A stretch of DNA of 53,747 nucleotides. Origin: Aurantibacter sp042094015. GTDB lineage: Bacteria; Bacteroidota; Bacteroidia; Flavobacteriales; Flavobacteriaceae. Positions 43,468 to 51,640 of the stretch are shown in pieces. Location of the stretch: positions 1 through 53,747 of the forward strand of contig NZ_JBELDZ010000007.1 of NCBI RefSeq assembly GCF_042094015.1. The letters are read 5' to 3'. Position 1 is the first letter of the stretch. Every line of letters begins with the position of its first letter. The notes under the pieces were generated by a model. The model saw only the letters and a list, made by a program, of their open reading frames with translations, ran no database searches and had not been told where the DNA came from. Made by a program: the position numbers and the translations under genes.

Positions 43468-44271
43468 ATGAAACACTTATTTTACATCTTAATTATATTT
43501 ATATCACTAAATTCATGTAGTGAGTATCAAAAAGCACTTAAATCTGAAGAAACTTCAGAGAAATTCACTGTTGGTGTAAAAAAATATGAAGAAGGAAAAT
43601 ATAATAAAGCAAATAGACTTTTTCAGCAAATAGTTCCTAATTATAGAGGAAAACCTCAAGCAGAAAAACTAATGTTTTTATATGCTGATACTTTTTTTCA
43701 AACCGAAGATTTTTATTCTGCAGGTTATCAGTACGGGCGTTTTGTAACAGCTTATCCTAAAAGTGAAAAAATAGAAGAAGCTGCTTACAAAAGTGCTTTG
43801 TCTTATTACAAATTATCTCCTGTTTATTCTAAAAATCAAGAGGAAACATATGAAGCTTTAGAGAAGTTACAATTGTTTGCAAACATTTATCCAGATTCTA
43901 AATATTTACCAGAAATTAATTCAATGGTAAAAGAATTGGATTATAAACTTGAGAAAAAAGCTTTTGAAATAGCTAAGCAGTATAATCGTATTGCTCCAGC
44001 TATGGGAACTTTTAAAGCCTGTTTAACCTCTTGTAATAACTTCTTGTCAGATTTTCCGGGATCTTCTTTTAAAGAAGAAATAATGTATATTAGATACGCT
44101 ACAGCAAAAGAGCTTGCTGCTAAAAGTGTAGAGTGGAAAAAAGAGGAGCGTTTAGATGACGCACAAAAATATTTAGAGATTTTAAAAAACACCTTTCCTA
44201 ATACTCAATTCTTAGATAATTCTGAAAAAGAAGAAAAAGAAGAAAAAGTTATAGCAGAGGAAACAAAATAA
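43468..44271 (+). CDS. bamD: Outer membrane assembly lipoprotein BamD
   Basis: Lipoprotein component of the beta-barrel assembly machine, 267 residues. The signal MKHLFYILIIFISLNSC has lipobox SLNSC. The rest is TPR-like: YEEGKYNKANRLFQQIVPNYRGKPQAEKLMFLYADTFFQ, YSAGYQYGRFVTAYPKSEKIEEAAYKSALSYYK and LFANIYPDSKYLPEINSMV are given here only as the recognisable helical pairs with conserved YP and AE residues. It is the first gene of a run with rpoZ, coaBC, the PorD-like gene and recN, a gene order I associate with Flavobacteriaceae. Confidence 0.9.
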   Translation: MKHLFYILIIFISLNSCSEYQKALKSEETSEKFTVGVKKYEEGKYNKANRLFQQIVPNYRGKPQAEKLMFLYADTFFQTEDFYSAGYQYGRFVTAYPKSEKIEEAAYKSALSYYKLSPVYSKNQEETYEALEKLQLFANIYPDSKYLPEINSMVKELDYKLEKKAFEIAKQYNRIAPAMGTFKACLTSCNNFLSDFPGSSFKEEIMYIRYATAKELAAKSVEWKKEERLDDAQKYLEILKNTFPNTQFLDNSEKEEKEEKVIAEETK

Positions 44272-44297
44272 TAATTAAGTAGCAAAAGTTTAATACT

Positions 44298-44627
44298 ATG
44301 GATTTAAAAAAAATCGACGCACCTTTATCAACAATTACTTACGATAGAAATAAGGTTGATGCACAAACAGAAAACATTTACGAAGCTATTTCTGTAATTG
44401 CTAAGCGTAGTGAGCAAATTAATTCTGAAATTAAAAAAGAATTAATTGAAAAATTAGAAGAGTTTGCTACCTATAACGATAGTTTAGAAGAAGTTTTTGA
44501 AAATAAAGAGCAAATTGAAGTTTCTAAATTTTACGAAAAACTACCAAAAGCACATGCCTTAGCAGTTCAAGAATGGTTAGATAGTAAAATCTATCACAGA
44601 AATACAGAAGACGTAACTAAAGACTAA
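44298..44627 (+). CDS. rpoZ: DNA-directed RNA polymerase omega subunit, Bacteroidetes type
   Basis: A 109-residue protein of the Bacteroidetes omega-subunit family (RpoZ), which helps assemble RNA polymerase. Family signs: MDLKKIDAPLSTITYDRNKVD, TENIYEAISVIAKRSEQINSEIKKELIEKLEEFA (the omega-like ArgSer-Gln segment) and SKFYEKLPKAHALAVQEWLDSKIYHRN. It sits between bamD and coaBC, its usual neighbours in this group. Confidence 0.88.
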   Translation: MDLKKIDAPLSTITYDRNKVDAQTENIYEAISVIAKRSEQINSEIKKELIEKLEEFATYNDSLEEVFENKEQIEVSKFYEKLPKAHALAVQEWLDSKIYHRNTEDVTKD

Positions 44628-44632
44628 TTAAT

Positions 44633-45841
44633 ATGTCTATACTAAGTGGCAAAAATATATTACTTGGCGTTACCGCTGGTATTGCTGCTTATAAATCGGC
44701 TTCTTTAGTTAGAGAATTTATAAAAGCAGGCGCAACCGTAAAAGTGGTTATGACGCCTGCTTCTAAAGATTTTGTTACACCATTAACATTATCTACACTA
44801 TCAAAAAATCCTGTAGAATCTCATTTTTACGAAAAGGATAATGACAACGAACTTTGGAATAATCATGTAGAACTTGGTCTTTGGGCAGACTATTTTGTTA
44901 TTGCACCTGCAACAGCAAATACAATGTCTAAAATGGCTAATGGTGTATGCGATAATTTATTATTAGCAACATATCTTTCTGCAAAATGTCCAGTTTATAT
45001 TGCGCCTGCAATGGATTTGGATATGTACAAACACCAAAGTACTACCAATACATTTGCAAAATTAAATTCTTTTGGAAATACTATTATTCCAGCTACTTCT
45101 GGTGAGTTAGCAAGTGGTTTAGTTGGTCAAGGTCGTATGGCAGAGCCAGAAGATATTGTTGGCTTTATAACAGCTGATATTTTAAGCCAATTACCTTTAA
45201 AAGGCCAAAAAGTACTTATAACAGCTGGTCCAACATACGAAGCTATAGATCCTGTACGTTTTATTGGAAATCACTCTAGTGGTAAAATGGGATTCGAGTT
45301 AGCAAAGGCTGCTGCTAATTTAGGAGCAGAAGTTATTTTAATTACAGGACCAACAAATTTAAAATTATCTCATAGTTTAATTACAGTTATACATGTGGTT
45401 AGTGCTGAAGAGATGTATAAAGCCAGCCATAAAGAGTTTCAGTATGTTAACATTGCTATTGCAGCAGCAGCTGTAGCAGATTATAGACCAAAAGAAATTG
45501 CCCTCAATAAAATAAAAAAGAAAGAAAGTACGTTAACTTTAAAGTTAGAAAAAACAAAAGATATTTTAGCATCTTTAGGAAAAATTAAGAAACATCAATT
45601 TTTAGTTGGTTTTGCTTTAGAAACTAATAATGAAATAGAGAATGCAAAATCTAAGCTTAAGCGTAAGAATTTAGATTTAATTGTCTTAAATTCGTTAAAA
45701 GACAAAGGTGCTGGATTTAAGAGTGCAACAAACAAAGTAACTCTAATTGATAAACTTGATAATATTCAAGAATTTCCATTAAAATCTAAAACTGAGGTTG
45801 CTAAAGATATTATTAACGAAATTATTGTTAGAAATGCGTAA
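44633..45841 (+). CDS. coaBC: Bifunctional phosphopantothenoylcysteine decarboxylase / phosphopantothenate--cysteine ligase
   Basis: Catalyses two consecutive steps of coenzyme A synthesis, 402 residues. The N-terminal CoaC flavoprotein part contains LLGVTAGIAAYKSASLVRE (10-28), the active-site His in NHVELGLWADYFVIAPATANTMSKMANGVCDNLL and the APAMDLDMY segment. The C-terminal CoaB part begins near residue 185 with KVLITAGPTYEAIDPVRFIGN and GKMGFELAKAA, and includes AAAVADYRPK. Its last 8 bases overlap the start of the PorD-like gene. Confidence 0.95.
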   Translation: MSILSGKNILLGVTAGIAAYKSASLVREFIKAGATVKVVMTPASKDFVTPLTLSTLSKNPVESHFYEKDNDNELWNNHVELGLWADYFVIAPATANTMSKMANGVCDNLLLATYLSAKCPVYIAPAMDLDMYKHQSTTNTFAKLNSFGNTIIPATSGELASGLVGQGRMAEPEDIVGFITADILSQLPLKGQKVLITAGPTYEAIDPVRFIGNHSSGKMGFELAKAAANLGAEVILITGPTNLKLSHSLITVIHVVSAEEMYKASHKEFQYVNIAIAAAAVADYRPKEIALNKIKKKESTLTLKLEKTKDILASLGKIKKHQFLVGFALETNNEIENAKSKLKRKNLDLIVLNSLKDKGAGFKSATNKVTLIDKLDNIQEFPLKSKTEVAKDIINEIIVRNA

Positions 45842-46724
45842 TTACTTTATTTTATTATTTTTACTATTTGTAACGTTAACTGGCTTCAGTCAAGATTTAA
45901 ATGCAAAAGTAATTGTAAATGCACAATTAACAGGAGACGAAAACATACAAGTATTTAAGACTTTAGAAAAACAATTAAATGAGTTTGTAAATAATTCCAA
46001 TTGGTCTAAAAAAGAGGTGAAATCTCAGGAACGTGTAAACTGTAACTTTGTTATAAATATTACAGAATATTCAGGAACTTTTTTTAGTGGAAATTTACAA
46101 GTTCAATCGTCAAGACCAGTTTTTGGATCATCATACGCATCATCTTTGTACAATGTAAACGATAAAGATTTTACTTTTGAGTATACAGAGTTTCAAATTA
46201 TGCAATTTACACCAAATCAATACCAAAACAATTTAGTGTCTGTAATGGCATTTCATATTTATATGATTTTAGGTTTAGATGCAGATTCTTTTTCACCAAA
46301 TGGTGGAACGCCACATTTTAAGCAAGCACAACAAATTGTAAATTATTCGCAACAAGAAAATTATGCTGGTTGGAAATTATCTGATGGTTTACAAAGTAGG
46401 TTTAAATTAATAGACGATTTACTTTCTCCTGCATTTTCTGACTATAGAACTATTGTTTATAATTACCACAGATTAGGTTTAGACTTAATGAACGAAAATG
46501 TAAAAGAAGGAAAAACACAAATTGTAAATGCATTGTCTCTTTTTAATTCCATTGCTAGTAAAAGACCAAACGCTTATGTTACACGTGTTTTTTTTGACAC
46601 AAAAGCAGATGAGATAGAAAAACTATTTACAGATGGACCTTCGGTAAATGTCGATAGGTTATTGACCGTTTTAAACAGAATTGCTCCAATGTATTCTGCC
46701 AAATGGCGAAATTTAAAATTCTAA
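45834..46724 (+). CDS. DUF4835 / PorD-like exported protein
   Basis: Exported protein of 296 residues recognised as the DUF4835 family, which is annotated in recent databases as PorD-like, linked to type IX secretion. The signal peptide is MRNYFILLFLLFVTLTGFSQ. Family features: LNAKVIVNAQLTGDENIQVFKTLEKQLNEFVNNSNW, RVNCNFVINITEY, FTYTEF-like and QIMQFTPNQYQNNLVSVMAFHIYMILGLDADSFSPNGG region, and APMYSAKWRN at the end. The frame opens 12 codons upstream, but the start at 45834 gives the signal peptide and overlaps the coaBC stop by 8 bases. A role in T9SS is known only through the family name. Confidence 0.85.
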   Translation: MRNYFILLFLLFVTLTGFSQDLNAKVIVNAQLTGDENIQVFKTLEKQLNEFVNNSNWSKKEVKSQERVNCNFVINITEYSGTFFSGNLQVQSSRPVFGSSYASSLYNVNDKDFTFEYTEFQIMQFTPNQYQNNLVSVMAFHIYMILGLDADSFSPNGGTPHFKQAQQIVNYSQQENYAGWKLSDGLQSRFKLIDDLLSPAFSDYRTIVYNYHRLGLDLMNENVKEGKTQIVNALSLFNSIASKRPNAYVTRVFFDTKADEIEKLFTDGPSVNVDRLLTVLNRIAPMYSAKWRNLKF

Positions 46725-46742
46725 TAAAATATCTAGTATTTA

Positions 46743-48395
46743 ATGCTACAAGCTTTAACAATTAAAAATTATGCTTTAATTGAAGCGCTTAATGTTGATT
46801 TCTCTTCTGGATTCACAACAATTACTGGTGAAACTGGAGCAGGTAAATCTATTTTATTAGGTGCATTATCTCTTGTTTTAGGTAAAAGAGCAGATTTATC
46901 TAGTTTAAGGTCTAAAGATAGCAAGTGTGTTATAGAAGCTACTTTTAATATAGAAAACTATAAGTTAAAATCGTTTTTTAAAGCTGAAGATCTAGATTAT
47001 GAATCACAAACAATTATTAGAAGAGAAATTCTACCTTCAGGAAAAAGTCGTGCGTTTGTAAACGATTCACCTGTAAATTTATCAAGCCTTCAAGAATTAG
47101 GGAAACATTTAATAGATATTCATTCTCAAAATGAAACACGCCAAGTTGTAGATGAGAGTTTTCAGTTTCAAATAATAGATGCTCTAGCAAAAAACGATAA
47201 ATTAAGGCTTCAATATAATTCAGAGTTAAAATCTTACAAAGAATTAAAAAGACAATTAAAAACACTTCAAATAGAGCAAAATGAAGCCATAAAGGCTTAC
47301 GACTATAATTTATTTTTATTAAATGAATTAAAGGAAGCAAAATTAGAAACTCTTAATATACAAGATTTAGAAGCAGAATACGAAACCTTAAATAATGTAG
47401 AAGCTATTCTTGAAAAAGCGCAAGAAGTAGATGCTTTAATTCAAGACGAAAACCTAGGGATTCAGTCTAATTTGGTACAATTAAAAACAATAGTATCTAA
47501 ACTAAGTCAATTGTCACAAAATTACGCATCAATTTCGGAACGTGTAGAAAGTGTCTTTTTAGAATTTGATGATGTTGTTTCTGAGTTAGAAACTTTAAAA
47601 GAAAATTTAGAAGTAAGTCCAGAACGTTTAGAGATTGTAAATAATCATTTAACGGTTTTAAACAACTTATTTCAAAAACATACTGTAAATTCTGTAGAAA
47701 GTTTAATTTCTATAAGAGAAGATTTAGATCAAAAAGTAATTACTACAGAAGGATTAGATAATGCAATAAAAACATGTCAAATAGAGATTAATAACATTTC
47801 AAATTCATTAAAAACTTTAGGTTTAGAAATTAGAACGAGTAGAGAAGTTGCAATACCAATTTTAACTAAAAAGTTAGAACGATTATTATCCGGTTTAGGA
47901 ATGCCAAATGCAACGTTTAAAATATCGGTTTCAGAAAGCGATACATTTCATAAAAATGGAACAGATAACTTAGCTTTCTTATTTTCTGCTAACAAAGGAA
48001 TGGATTATAATGAGCTTAAAAAAGCTGCTTCTGGAGGAGAATTAAGTAGAATTATGTTATCAATTAAAGCAATTCTTTCTCAATACATAAAACTACCAAC
48101 CATTATGTTTGATGAGATTGATACTGGTGTTTCTGGAGAAATAGCTCATAGAATGGGAGATATTATGTCTAAAATGAGTATAAACATGCAAGTATTTAGT
48201 ATAACGCATTTGCCGCAAATTGCCTCTAAAGGTGTTATGCATTATAAAGTATATAAAGAAACGGTAAATAATACTACACTTACTAATTTAGTAGCTTTAG
48301 ATAAAGATCAACGTATAAAAGAAATTGCTTTAATGCTTGGTGGTACAGAATTACACGACTCTGCAATTGCACATGCAAAGCAGTTATTACAATAG
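46743..48395 (+). CDS. recN: DNA repair protein RecN
   Basis: SMC-like ATPase acting early at double-strand breaks, 550 residues. The N-terminal half-domain has MLQALTIKNYALIEALNVDFSSGF and Walker A GETGAGKSI (30-38). A coiled-coil middle spans about 150-380. The C-terminal half has the ABC-type signature AASGGELSRIMLSIKAIL and Walker B PTIMFDEIDTGVSGEIA, followed by QVFSITHLPQIAS. All essential parts are present and the length is typical. It follows the PorD-like gene by 18 bases and fabI follows from its own promoter. Confidence 0.95.
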   Translation: MLQALTIKNYALIEALNVDFSSGFTTITGETGAGKSILLGALSLVLGKRADLSSLRSKDSKCVIEATFNIENYKLKSFFKAEDLDYESQTIIRREILPSGKSRAFVNDSPVNLSSLQELGKHLIDIHSQNETRQVVDESFQFQIIDALAKNDKLRLQYNSELKSYKELKRQLKTLQIEQNEAIKAYDYNLFLLNELKEAKLETLNIQDLEAEYETLNNVEAILEKAQEVDALIQDENLGIQSNLVQLKTIVSKLSQLSQNYASISERVESVFLEFDDVVSELETLKENLEVSPERLEIVNNHLTVLNNLFQKHTVNSVESLISIREDLDQKVITTEGLDNAIKTCQIEINNISNSLKTLGLEIRTSREVAIPILTKKLERLLSGLGMPNATFKISVSESDTFHKNGTDNLAFLFSANKGMDYNELKKAASGGELSRIMLSIKAILSQYIKLPTIMFDEIDTGVSGEIAHRMGDIMSKMSINMQVFSITHLPQIASKGVMHYKVYKETVNNTTLTNLVALDKDQRIKEIALMLGGTELHDSAIAHAKQLLQ

Positions 48396-48431
48396 TTTTG
48401 TATTACAATTATCTATTTAACACTATATTTG
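48396..48431 (+). promoter_or_regulatory. Bacteroidetes-type promoter before fabI (TTTTG -33, TATATTTG -7)
   Basis: TTTTG at 48396-48400 and TATATTTG at 48424-48431 are 23 bases apart, close to the spacing expected for the Bacteroidetes primary sigma factor. The fabI start at 48473 leaves a leader of about 35 bases. Confidence 0.55.
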
Positions 48432-48472
48432 TATAACAATTAAAAAAGACCAAACATTTAAAACATATAACA

Positions 48473-49300
48473 ATGTCTTATAACTTACTAAAAGGGAAAA
48501 AAGGAATTATTTTTGGAGCACTAGATCCAAATTCAATCGCTTGGAAAACGGCAGAACGTGTTCATGAAGAAGGTGGAGAATTTGTATTAACAAATGCACC
48601 AATTGCTATGCGTATGGGACAAATTGATGCTTTAGCAGAAAAAACTGGTTCTCAAATTATACCTGCAGATGCAACGTCTATAGAAGATTTAGAAAACTTA
48701 GTCGCTAAATCTATGGAGATTTTAGGTGGAAAAATTGATTTTGTATTGCATTCTATTGGTATGTCTGTAAACGTTAGAAAAGGTAGAGCTTATACAGATC
48801 AAAAATACGATTGGACACAAAAAGGAACAGATGTTTCGGCCATGTCTTTTCATAAAGTAATGCAAACATTATATAAAAACGATGCAATGAACGAGTGGGG
48901 AAGTATTGTAGCTTTATCTTATATGGCTGCACAACGTGTTTTTCCAGATTATAATGATATGGCAGATAACAAAGCCTATTTAGAAAGTATTGCACGTAGT
49001 TTTGGTTTCTTTTTTGGAAGAGATAAAAATGTAAGAGTAAATACTATTTCTCAGTCTCCAACACCAACTACAGCTGGACAAGGTGTTAAAGGATTTGATG
49101 GTTTTATAGCTTATGCAGATAAAATGAGTCCTTTAGGAAACGCTACTGCTTTAGATTGTGCAAACTATACTATTTCTATGTTTAGTGATTTAACAAAGCG
49201 CGTAACGCTTCAAAATCTTTATAACGATGGAGGATTTAGCAATATGGGCGTAAGTGACCAAGTTATGGATGCTTTTGTTGAGTCTCAAGAGAATAAATAA
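48473..49300 (+). CDS. fabI: Enoyl-[acyl-carrier-protein] reductase (NADH), FabI
   Basis: Last reductive step of fatty-acid elongation, 275 residues, short-chain dehydrogenase fold. Features: LKGKKGIIFGALDPNSIAWKTAE (the FabI-type GxxxxxSIA nucleotide loop), DFVLHSIGMS, and the Y-x6-K catalytic pair in YNDMADNK. ISQSPTPTTAGQG follows where the substrate loop lies. A strong terminator follows the gene. It marks the boundary between the housekeeping run and the cassette-like region. Confidence 0.95.
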   Translation: MSYNLLKGKKGIIFGALDPNSIAWKTAERVHEEGGEFVLTNAPIAMRMGQIDALAEKTGSQIIPADATSIEDLENLVAKSMEILGGKIDFVLHSIGMSVNVRKGRAYTDQKYDWTQKGTDVSAMSFHKVMQTLYKNDAMNEWGSIVALSYMAAQRVFPDYNDMADNKAYLESIARSFGFFFGRDKNVRVNTISQSPTPTTAGQGVKGFDGFIAYADKMSPLGNATALDCANYTISMFSDLTKRVTLQNLYNDGGFSNMGVSDQVMDAFVESQENK

Positions 49301-49321
49301 GAATTTATTTTTATACTTAAG

Positions 49322-49351
49322 AAAAAACCGAAGTGAAAGCTTCGGTTTTTT
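49322..49351 (+). terminator. Rho-independent terminator after fabI
   Basis: A 12-base-pair stem (49322-49333 with 49340-49351) with a TGAAAG loop, ending in seven T. It lies 22 bases after the fabI stop. Confidence 0.88.
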
Positions 49352-49364
49352 TGTTAATATCAAT

Positions 49365-49498
49365 TTTGAACGGTCTAGTGTATGAGCAGTAGCGGATTCT
49401 TAGCAACTACTTTTCAGATAGCAATATACTTTATTTAAACGAAAAAACGGTTCGAGTTATCACTCAAACCGCTATTGCTTATACACATTATTAGGCAC
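49365..49498 (-). repeat. attC-like palindrome A
   Basis: Outer arms GTGTATGAGCAGTAGCGG (49378-49395) and CCGCTATTGCTTATACAC (49469-49486) pair at 16 of 18 positions; the two others are G facing T on the plus strand. An inner hairpin (49448-49471) has a 10-base-pair stem with one mismatch. The fabI-side end (near 49365-49377) is degenerate, which suits a terminal site. The opposite end TTAGGCAC is the cassette boundary. Confidence 0.65.
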
Positions 49499-50010
49499 TG
49501 CCTTTTATGAATCTTTAGCCATTTTTCTGTCATTTCTTCTAGAGAACTTAGCATAAAGGCTTGAAATTGTTCTTCAGTCATTTGTGGATTTTTCATAAAC
49601 TCATCGTAATTTGACCACCAAACAAGTATGCATTTTCCATAGCCAAGGTCAACTACTTGCATAAAGTTAGTCATTCCTTTTACTGGTGCTCCCTCAAGTA
49701 AGGCATATGAAAAGCTACGTGATGATTCATCATAAGCAACAATTTTTTCTTTGAAGTATCCTTTCCCATCTGGTGTGTGACAAATTCTTTCTCCTCCAAC
49801 TCCCATATTGCCATTCCAATCAACCTTTGCAATTGCAGAGGAATACTTATGTACTTGGTCTAGTTTCCTAACTGTCTTCCACAGTTCATCTGCAGACTTA
49901 TTTACTACCTTGCTAAATTGAACTTTTGGCTCAGCCATAGTTTGGGCAGATGCCAAATTTGCACTTAATAAAAGGACTAACGTGCTTAATAATAGATTTT
50001 TAATTTTCAT
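49435..50010 (-). CDS. Exported SRPBCC (START/Bet v 1-like) protein with tail encoded by the attC-like repeat
   Basis: A 191-residue protein with signal peptide MKIKNLLLSTLVLLLSANLASA. Mature residues about 27-165 are an SRPBCC/polyketide-cyclase-like ligand-binding domain: VQFSKVVNKSADELWKTVRKLDQVHKYSSAI, GGERICHTPDGKGYFKEKIVAYDESSRSFSYALLEG (shown only as landmarks), and VWWSNYDEF. The ligand is unknown. The last 20 residues are encoded by palindrome A (from about 49494 down), so the natural C-terminus was replaced by read-through into the repeat. It has its own TGTAACAC-N12-AGTATC promoter and probably belongs to the regulon of the sigma factor two genes upstream. Confidence 0.75.
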   Translation of the reverse strand: MKIKNLLLSTLVLLLSANLASAQTMAEPKVQFSKVVNKSADELWKTVRKLDQVHKYSSAIAKVDWNGNMGVGGERICHTPDGKGYFKEKIVAYDESSRSFSYALLEGAPVKGMTNFMQVVDLGYGKCILVWWSNYDEFMKNPQMTEEQFQAFMLSSLEEMTEKWLKIHKRQCLIMCISNSGLSDNSNRFFV

Positions 50011-50055
50011 TGTTTGTAATTTTTAATTGTTAATGATTTTTATAATTTACCTTTT

Positions 50056-50081
50056 GATACTGTATTAATTGATGTGTTACA
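50056..50081 (-). promoter_or_regulatory. ECF-type promoter P3 (TGTAACAC, N12, AGTATC)
   Basis: TGTAACAC (50081-50074), 12 bases, then AGTATC (50061-50056), about 46 bases upstream of the SRPBCC start at 50010. The same motif and spacing occur before the other two genes of the cassette. Confidence 0.75.
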
Positions 50082-50084
50082 GAA

Positions 50085-50588
50085 TTAGGCTACTTTCTTT
50101 TTGTTTTTTGCCAATTCTTTTTGTTTGTATACGCTTGGGCTACCAGTTTCAACGTATATTTTTAGGTCTTCAATAACGCCTGCTACCGTTTTATTAAGTT
50201 GCATTTTCATCATTGGCCCCATAATAGCACCTTTAAAGCCTTTGGTTTCCATTTTCAGGTGCATACTTACGAGCGTATTGTTTCCCTTTCTTTCCAAAGA
50301 CCAAGTATTAATAGCGGAAGTGATAAAACCGGGAAAGCCTTTGACGACCTCATAAGTCAATACATAATTTTTTGAGTCGAATTTTTTGACGTCTTCCTGA
50401 ATTGTTCCAAATCCAGGTACTTCACAAGTTCGATTGCTACATTCTAATCCATCAAATTTTGGTTTTCCAAAACCTTTTGAATGTGTTAAACCTCTTGCCC
50501 ATATATAGGCAGTTGTAAATTGATTTCCCAACACTTCCCATACCTCTTGGATAGGACGATTGATTATGGTTTCTTTTTTTATCTCCAT
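50085..50588 (-). CDS. SRPBCC family protein (cytoplasmic)
   Basis: A 167-residue START/SRPBCC-like protein without a signal peptide. Begins MEIKKETIINRPIQEVWEVLGNQF, the typical first strand and helix; then GLTHSKGFGKPKFDGLECSNRTCEVPGFGTIQEDV, SKNYVLTYEVVKGFPGFITSAINTWSLERKGNNTLVSMHL, MKMQLNKTVAGVIEDLKIYVET at the C-terminal helix (landmarks only). Such proteins bind hydrophobic ligands; the substrate is unknown. It is preceded by the same TGTAACAC-N12-TGTATC promoter as its neighbours and by the terminator of the sigma gene, so it is its own transcription unit. It may be a functional partner of the exported SRPBCC protein. Confidence 0.8.
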   Translation of the reverse strand: MEIKKETIINRPIQEVWEVLGNQFTTAYIWARGLTHSKGFGKPKFDGLECSNRTCEVPGFGTIQEDVKKFDSKNYVLTYEVVKGFPGFITSAINTWSLERKGNNTLVSMHLKMETKGFKGAIMGPMMKMQLNKTVAGVIEDLKIYVETGSPSVYKQKELAKNKKKVA

Positions 50589-50616
50589 TTTGTATAAATT
50601 TTTAATTCACCCTTTT

Positions 50617-50642
50617 GATACAGAAAACTCTCTAGTGTTACA
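50617..50642 (-). promoter_or_regulatory. ECF-type promoter P2 (TGTAACAC, N12, TGTATC)
   Basis: TGTAACAC (50642-50635), 12 bases, then TGTATC (50622-50617), about 29 bases before the start at 50588. Identical in core and spacing to P1 and P3; P2 and P3 also share CAAAAGG after GTATC. Confidence 0.8.
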
Positions 50643-50656
50643 AAACAGAAAACAAA

Positions 50657-50685
50657 AAGCCCGTAATTTTCATAATCACGGGCTT
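50657..50685 (-). terminator. Terminator after the sigma factor gene
   Basis: AAGCCCGT (50657-50664) pairs with ACGGGCTT (50678-50685) around a 13-base loop; on the minus strand the stem is followed by TTTTTGTTTT. It separates the sigma gene from the SRPBCC gene. Confidence 0.8.
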
Positions 50686-50705
50686 GTTTATAAGTATTGG
50701 TAATA

Positions 50706-51578
50706 CTAGTTTAGCTCAAAAAAATCTAGTAATTCATTACTCCCAATAATTTCCTCAACAATGGTTTCTTTAGAAAAATCATCCTTCGCTGGAATATCTC
50801 GAAGTAACTCTAAATGCTTTTTATCTACAATATCAGCAACCAATTCACTGTTTTGAAAAGCATAGTCCGCTACTTTGGTTTTGTAACCTACATTGAAAAA
50901 TTGTTGGTCTTCAGTGAGATGACCATTTTTGTGCATAGTTTTTGCCTTTTTGCCACATCTGCAAGGATTTTTAGGGTTCATCAGTCCACATTTTTGTTGC
51001 ATAAAGTTGATTAACTCCTTTCTTGCTCTATGAAGCTTTACTCTATAATTACCTTTTGTCATTCCGAATATTTCAGAGCCTAAATTGTGGTCGACTCCGA
51101 ACGTTTCTCCTACAATAAATAAAAGCCTTTGCTCCCTAGTAAGACACATTATCATACCTGATAGACAACGATATCTAAGCTCCTTTGCCAATTCCTCGTA
51201 TTCCTTTTCTTCACTTTCGTCTAAGGTTGCATTTTCAATAGAGTCAAGTCGTTTTCCTTGATTTTCAAAATCCGTGAATTGTTTGTCTCCTTTTCGTCTT
51301 TTGGATAACAAAAATTCGTTAAATACAATGCGATACAGCCAAGTTCGAAACTGGCTCTCGAATTTAAATTGTGATAGTTTGGTAATTACCTTGATAAGTG
51401 CTTCCTGAGTTAAGTCTTCTGCGTCTTGTGGGTCAAAGGTGAATTTCCAAGCCACATTAAAAATATAAGGTCTGTGAATTTTTACGAGCTTATTCAATGC
51501 ATCTTTGTTACCATCCAAAGAGGATTTCAATAGTTCTATATTTTTTTCCTCTGAATATTTATCTCCAAGTTGATTCAT
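50706..51578 (-). CDS. Sigma-70 family (ECF-like) RNA polymerase sigma factor with Cys-rich C-terminal extension
   Basis: Alternative sigma factor of 290 residues. Sigma region 2 spans about 25-95 (LVKIHRPYIFNVAWKF, DAEDLTQEALIKVITKLSQF, RTWLYRIVFNEFLLSKRR). Region 4 spans about 138-190 (CLTREQRLLFIVGETF, YRVKLHRARKELINFM). ECF factors of this kind are normally about 180 residues. Here about 100 extra residues follow, beginning with CGLMNPKNPCRCGKKAK, with Cys197, Cys206 and Cys208 close together and a His further on, a possible metal or redox site. No anti-sigma gene is adjacent, so the extension may control activity. The gene has its own copy of the TGTAACAC-N12-TGTATC motif 20-45 bases upstream, as do the two SRPBCC genes, which suggests autoregulation. 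Confidence 0.85.
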   Translation of the reverse strand: MNQLGDKYSEEKNIELLKSSLDGNKDALNKLVKIHRPYIFNVAWKFTFDPQDAEDLTQEALIKVITKLSQFKFESQFRTWLYRIVFNEFLLSKRRKGDKQFTDFENQGKRLDSIENATLDESEEKEYEELAKELRYRCLSGMIMCLTREQRLLFIVGETFGVDHNLGSEIFGMTKGNYRVKLHRARKELINFMQQKCGLMNPKNPCRCGKKAKTMHKNGHLTEDQQFFNVGYKTKVADYAFQNSELVADIVDKKHLELLRDIPAKDDFSKETIVEEIIGSNELLDFFELN

Positions 51579-51597
51579 TTGATGTTTTTTCTTGTTA

Positions 51598-51623
51598 GAT
51601 ACAAGAATTGGATAGGTGTTACA
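51598..51623 (-). promoter_or_regulatory. ECF-type promoter P1 of the sigma gene (TGTAACAC, N12, TGTATC)
   Basis: TGTAACAC (51623-51616), 12 bases, then TGTATC (51603-51598), 20 bases before the sigma start. Fits the AAC-type -35 and GTATC-type -10 of ECF sigma promoters and implies self-activation. Confidence 0.8.
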
Positions 51624-51640
51624 AAGTTTGTTTTAAGGTT

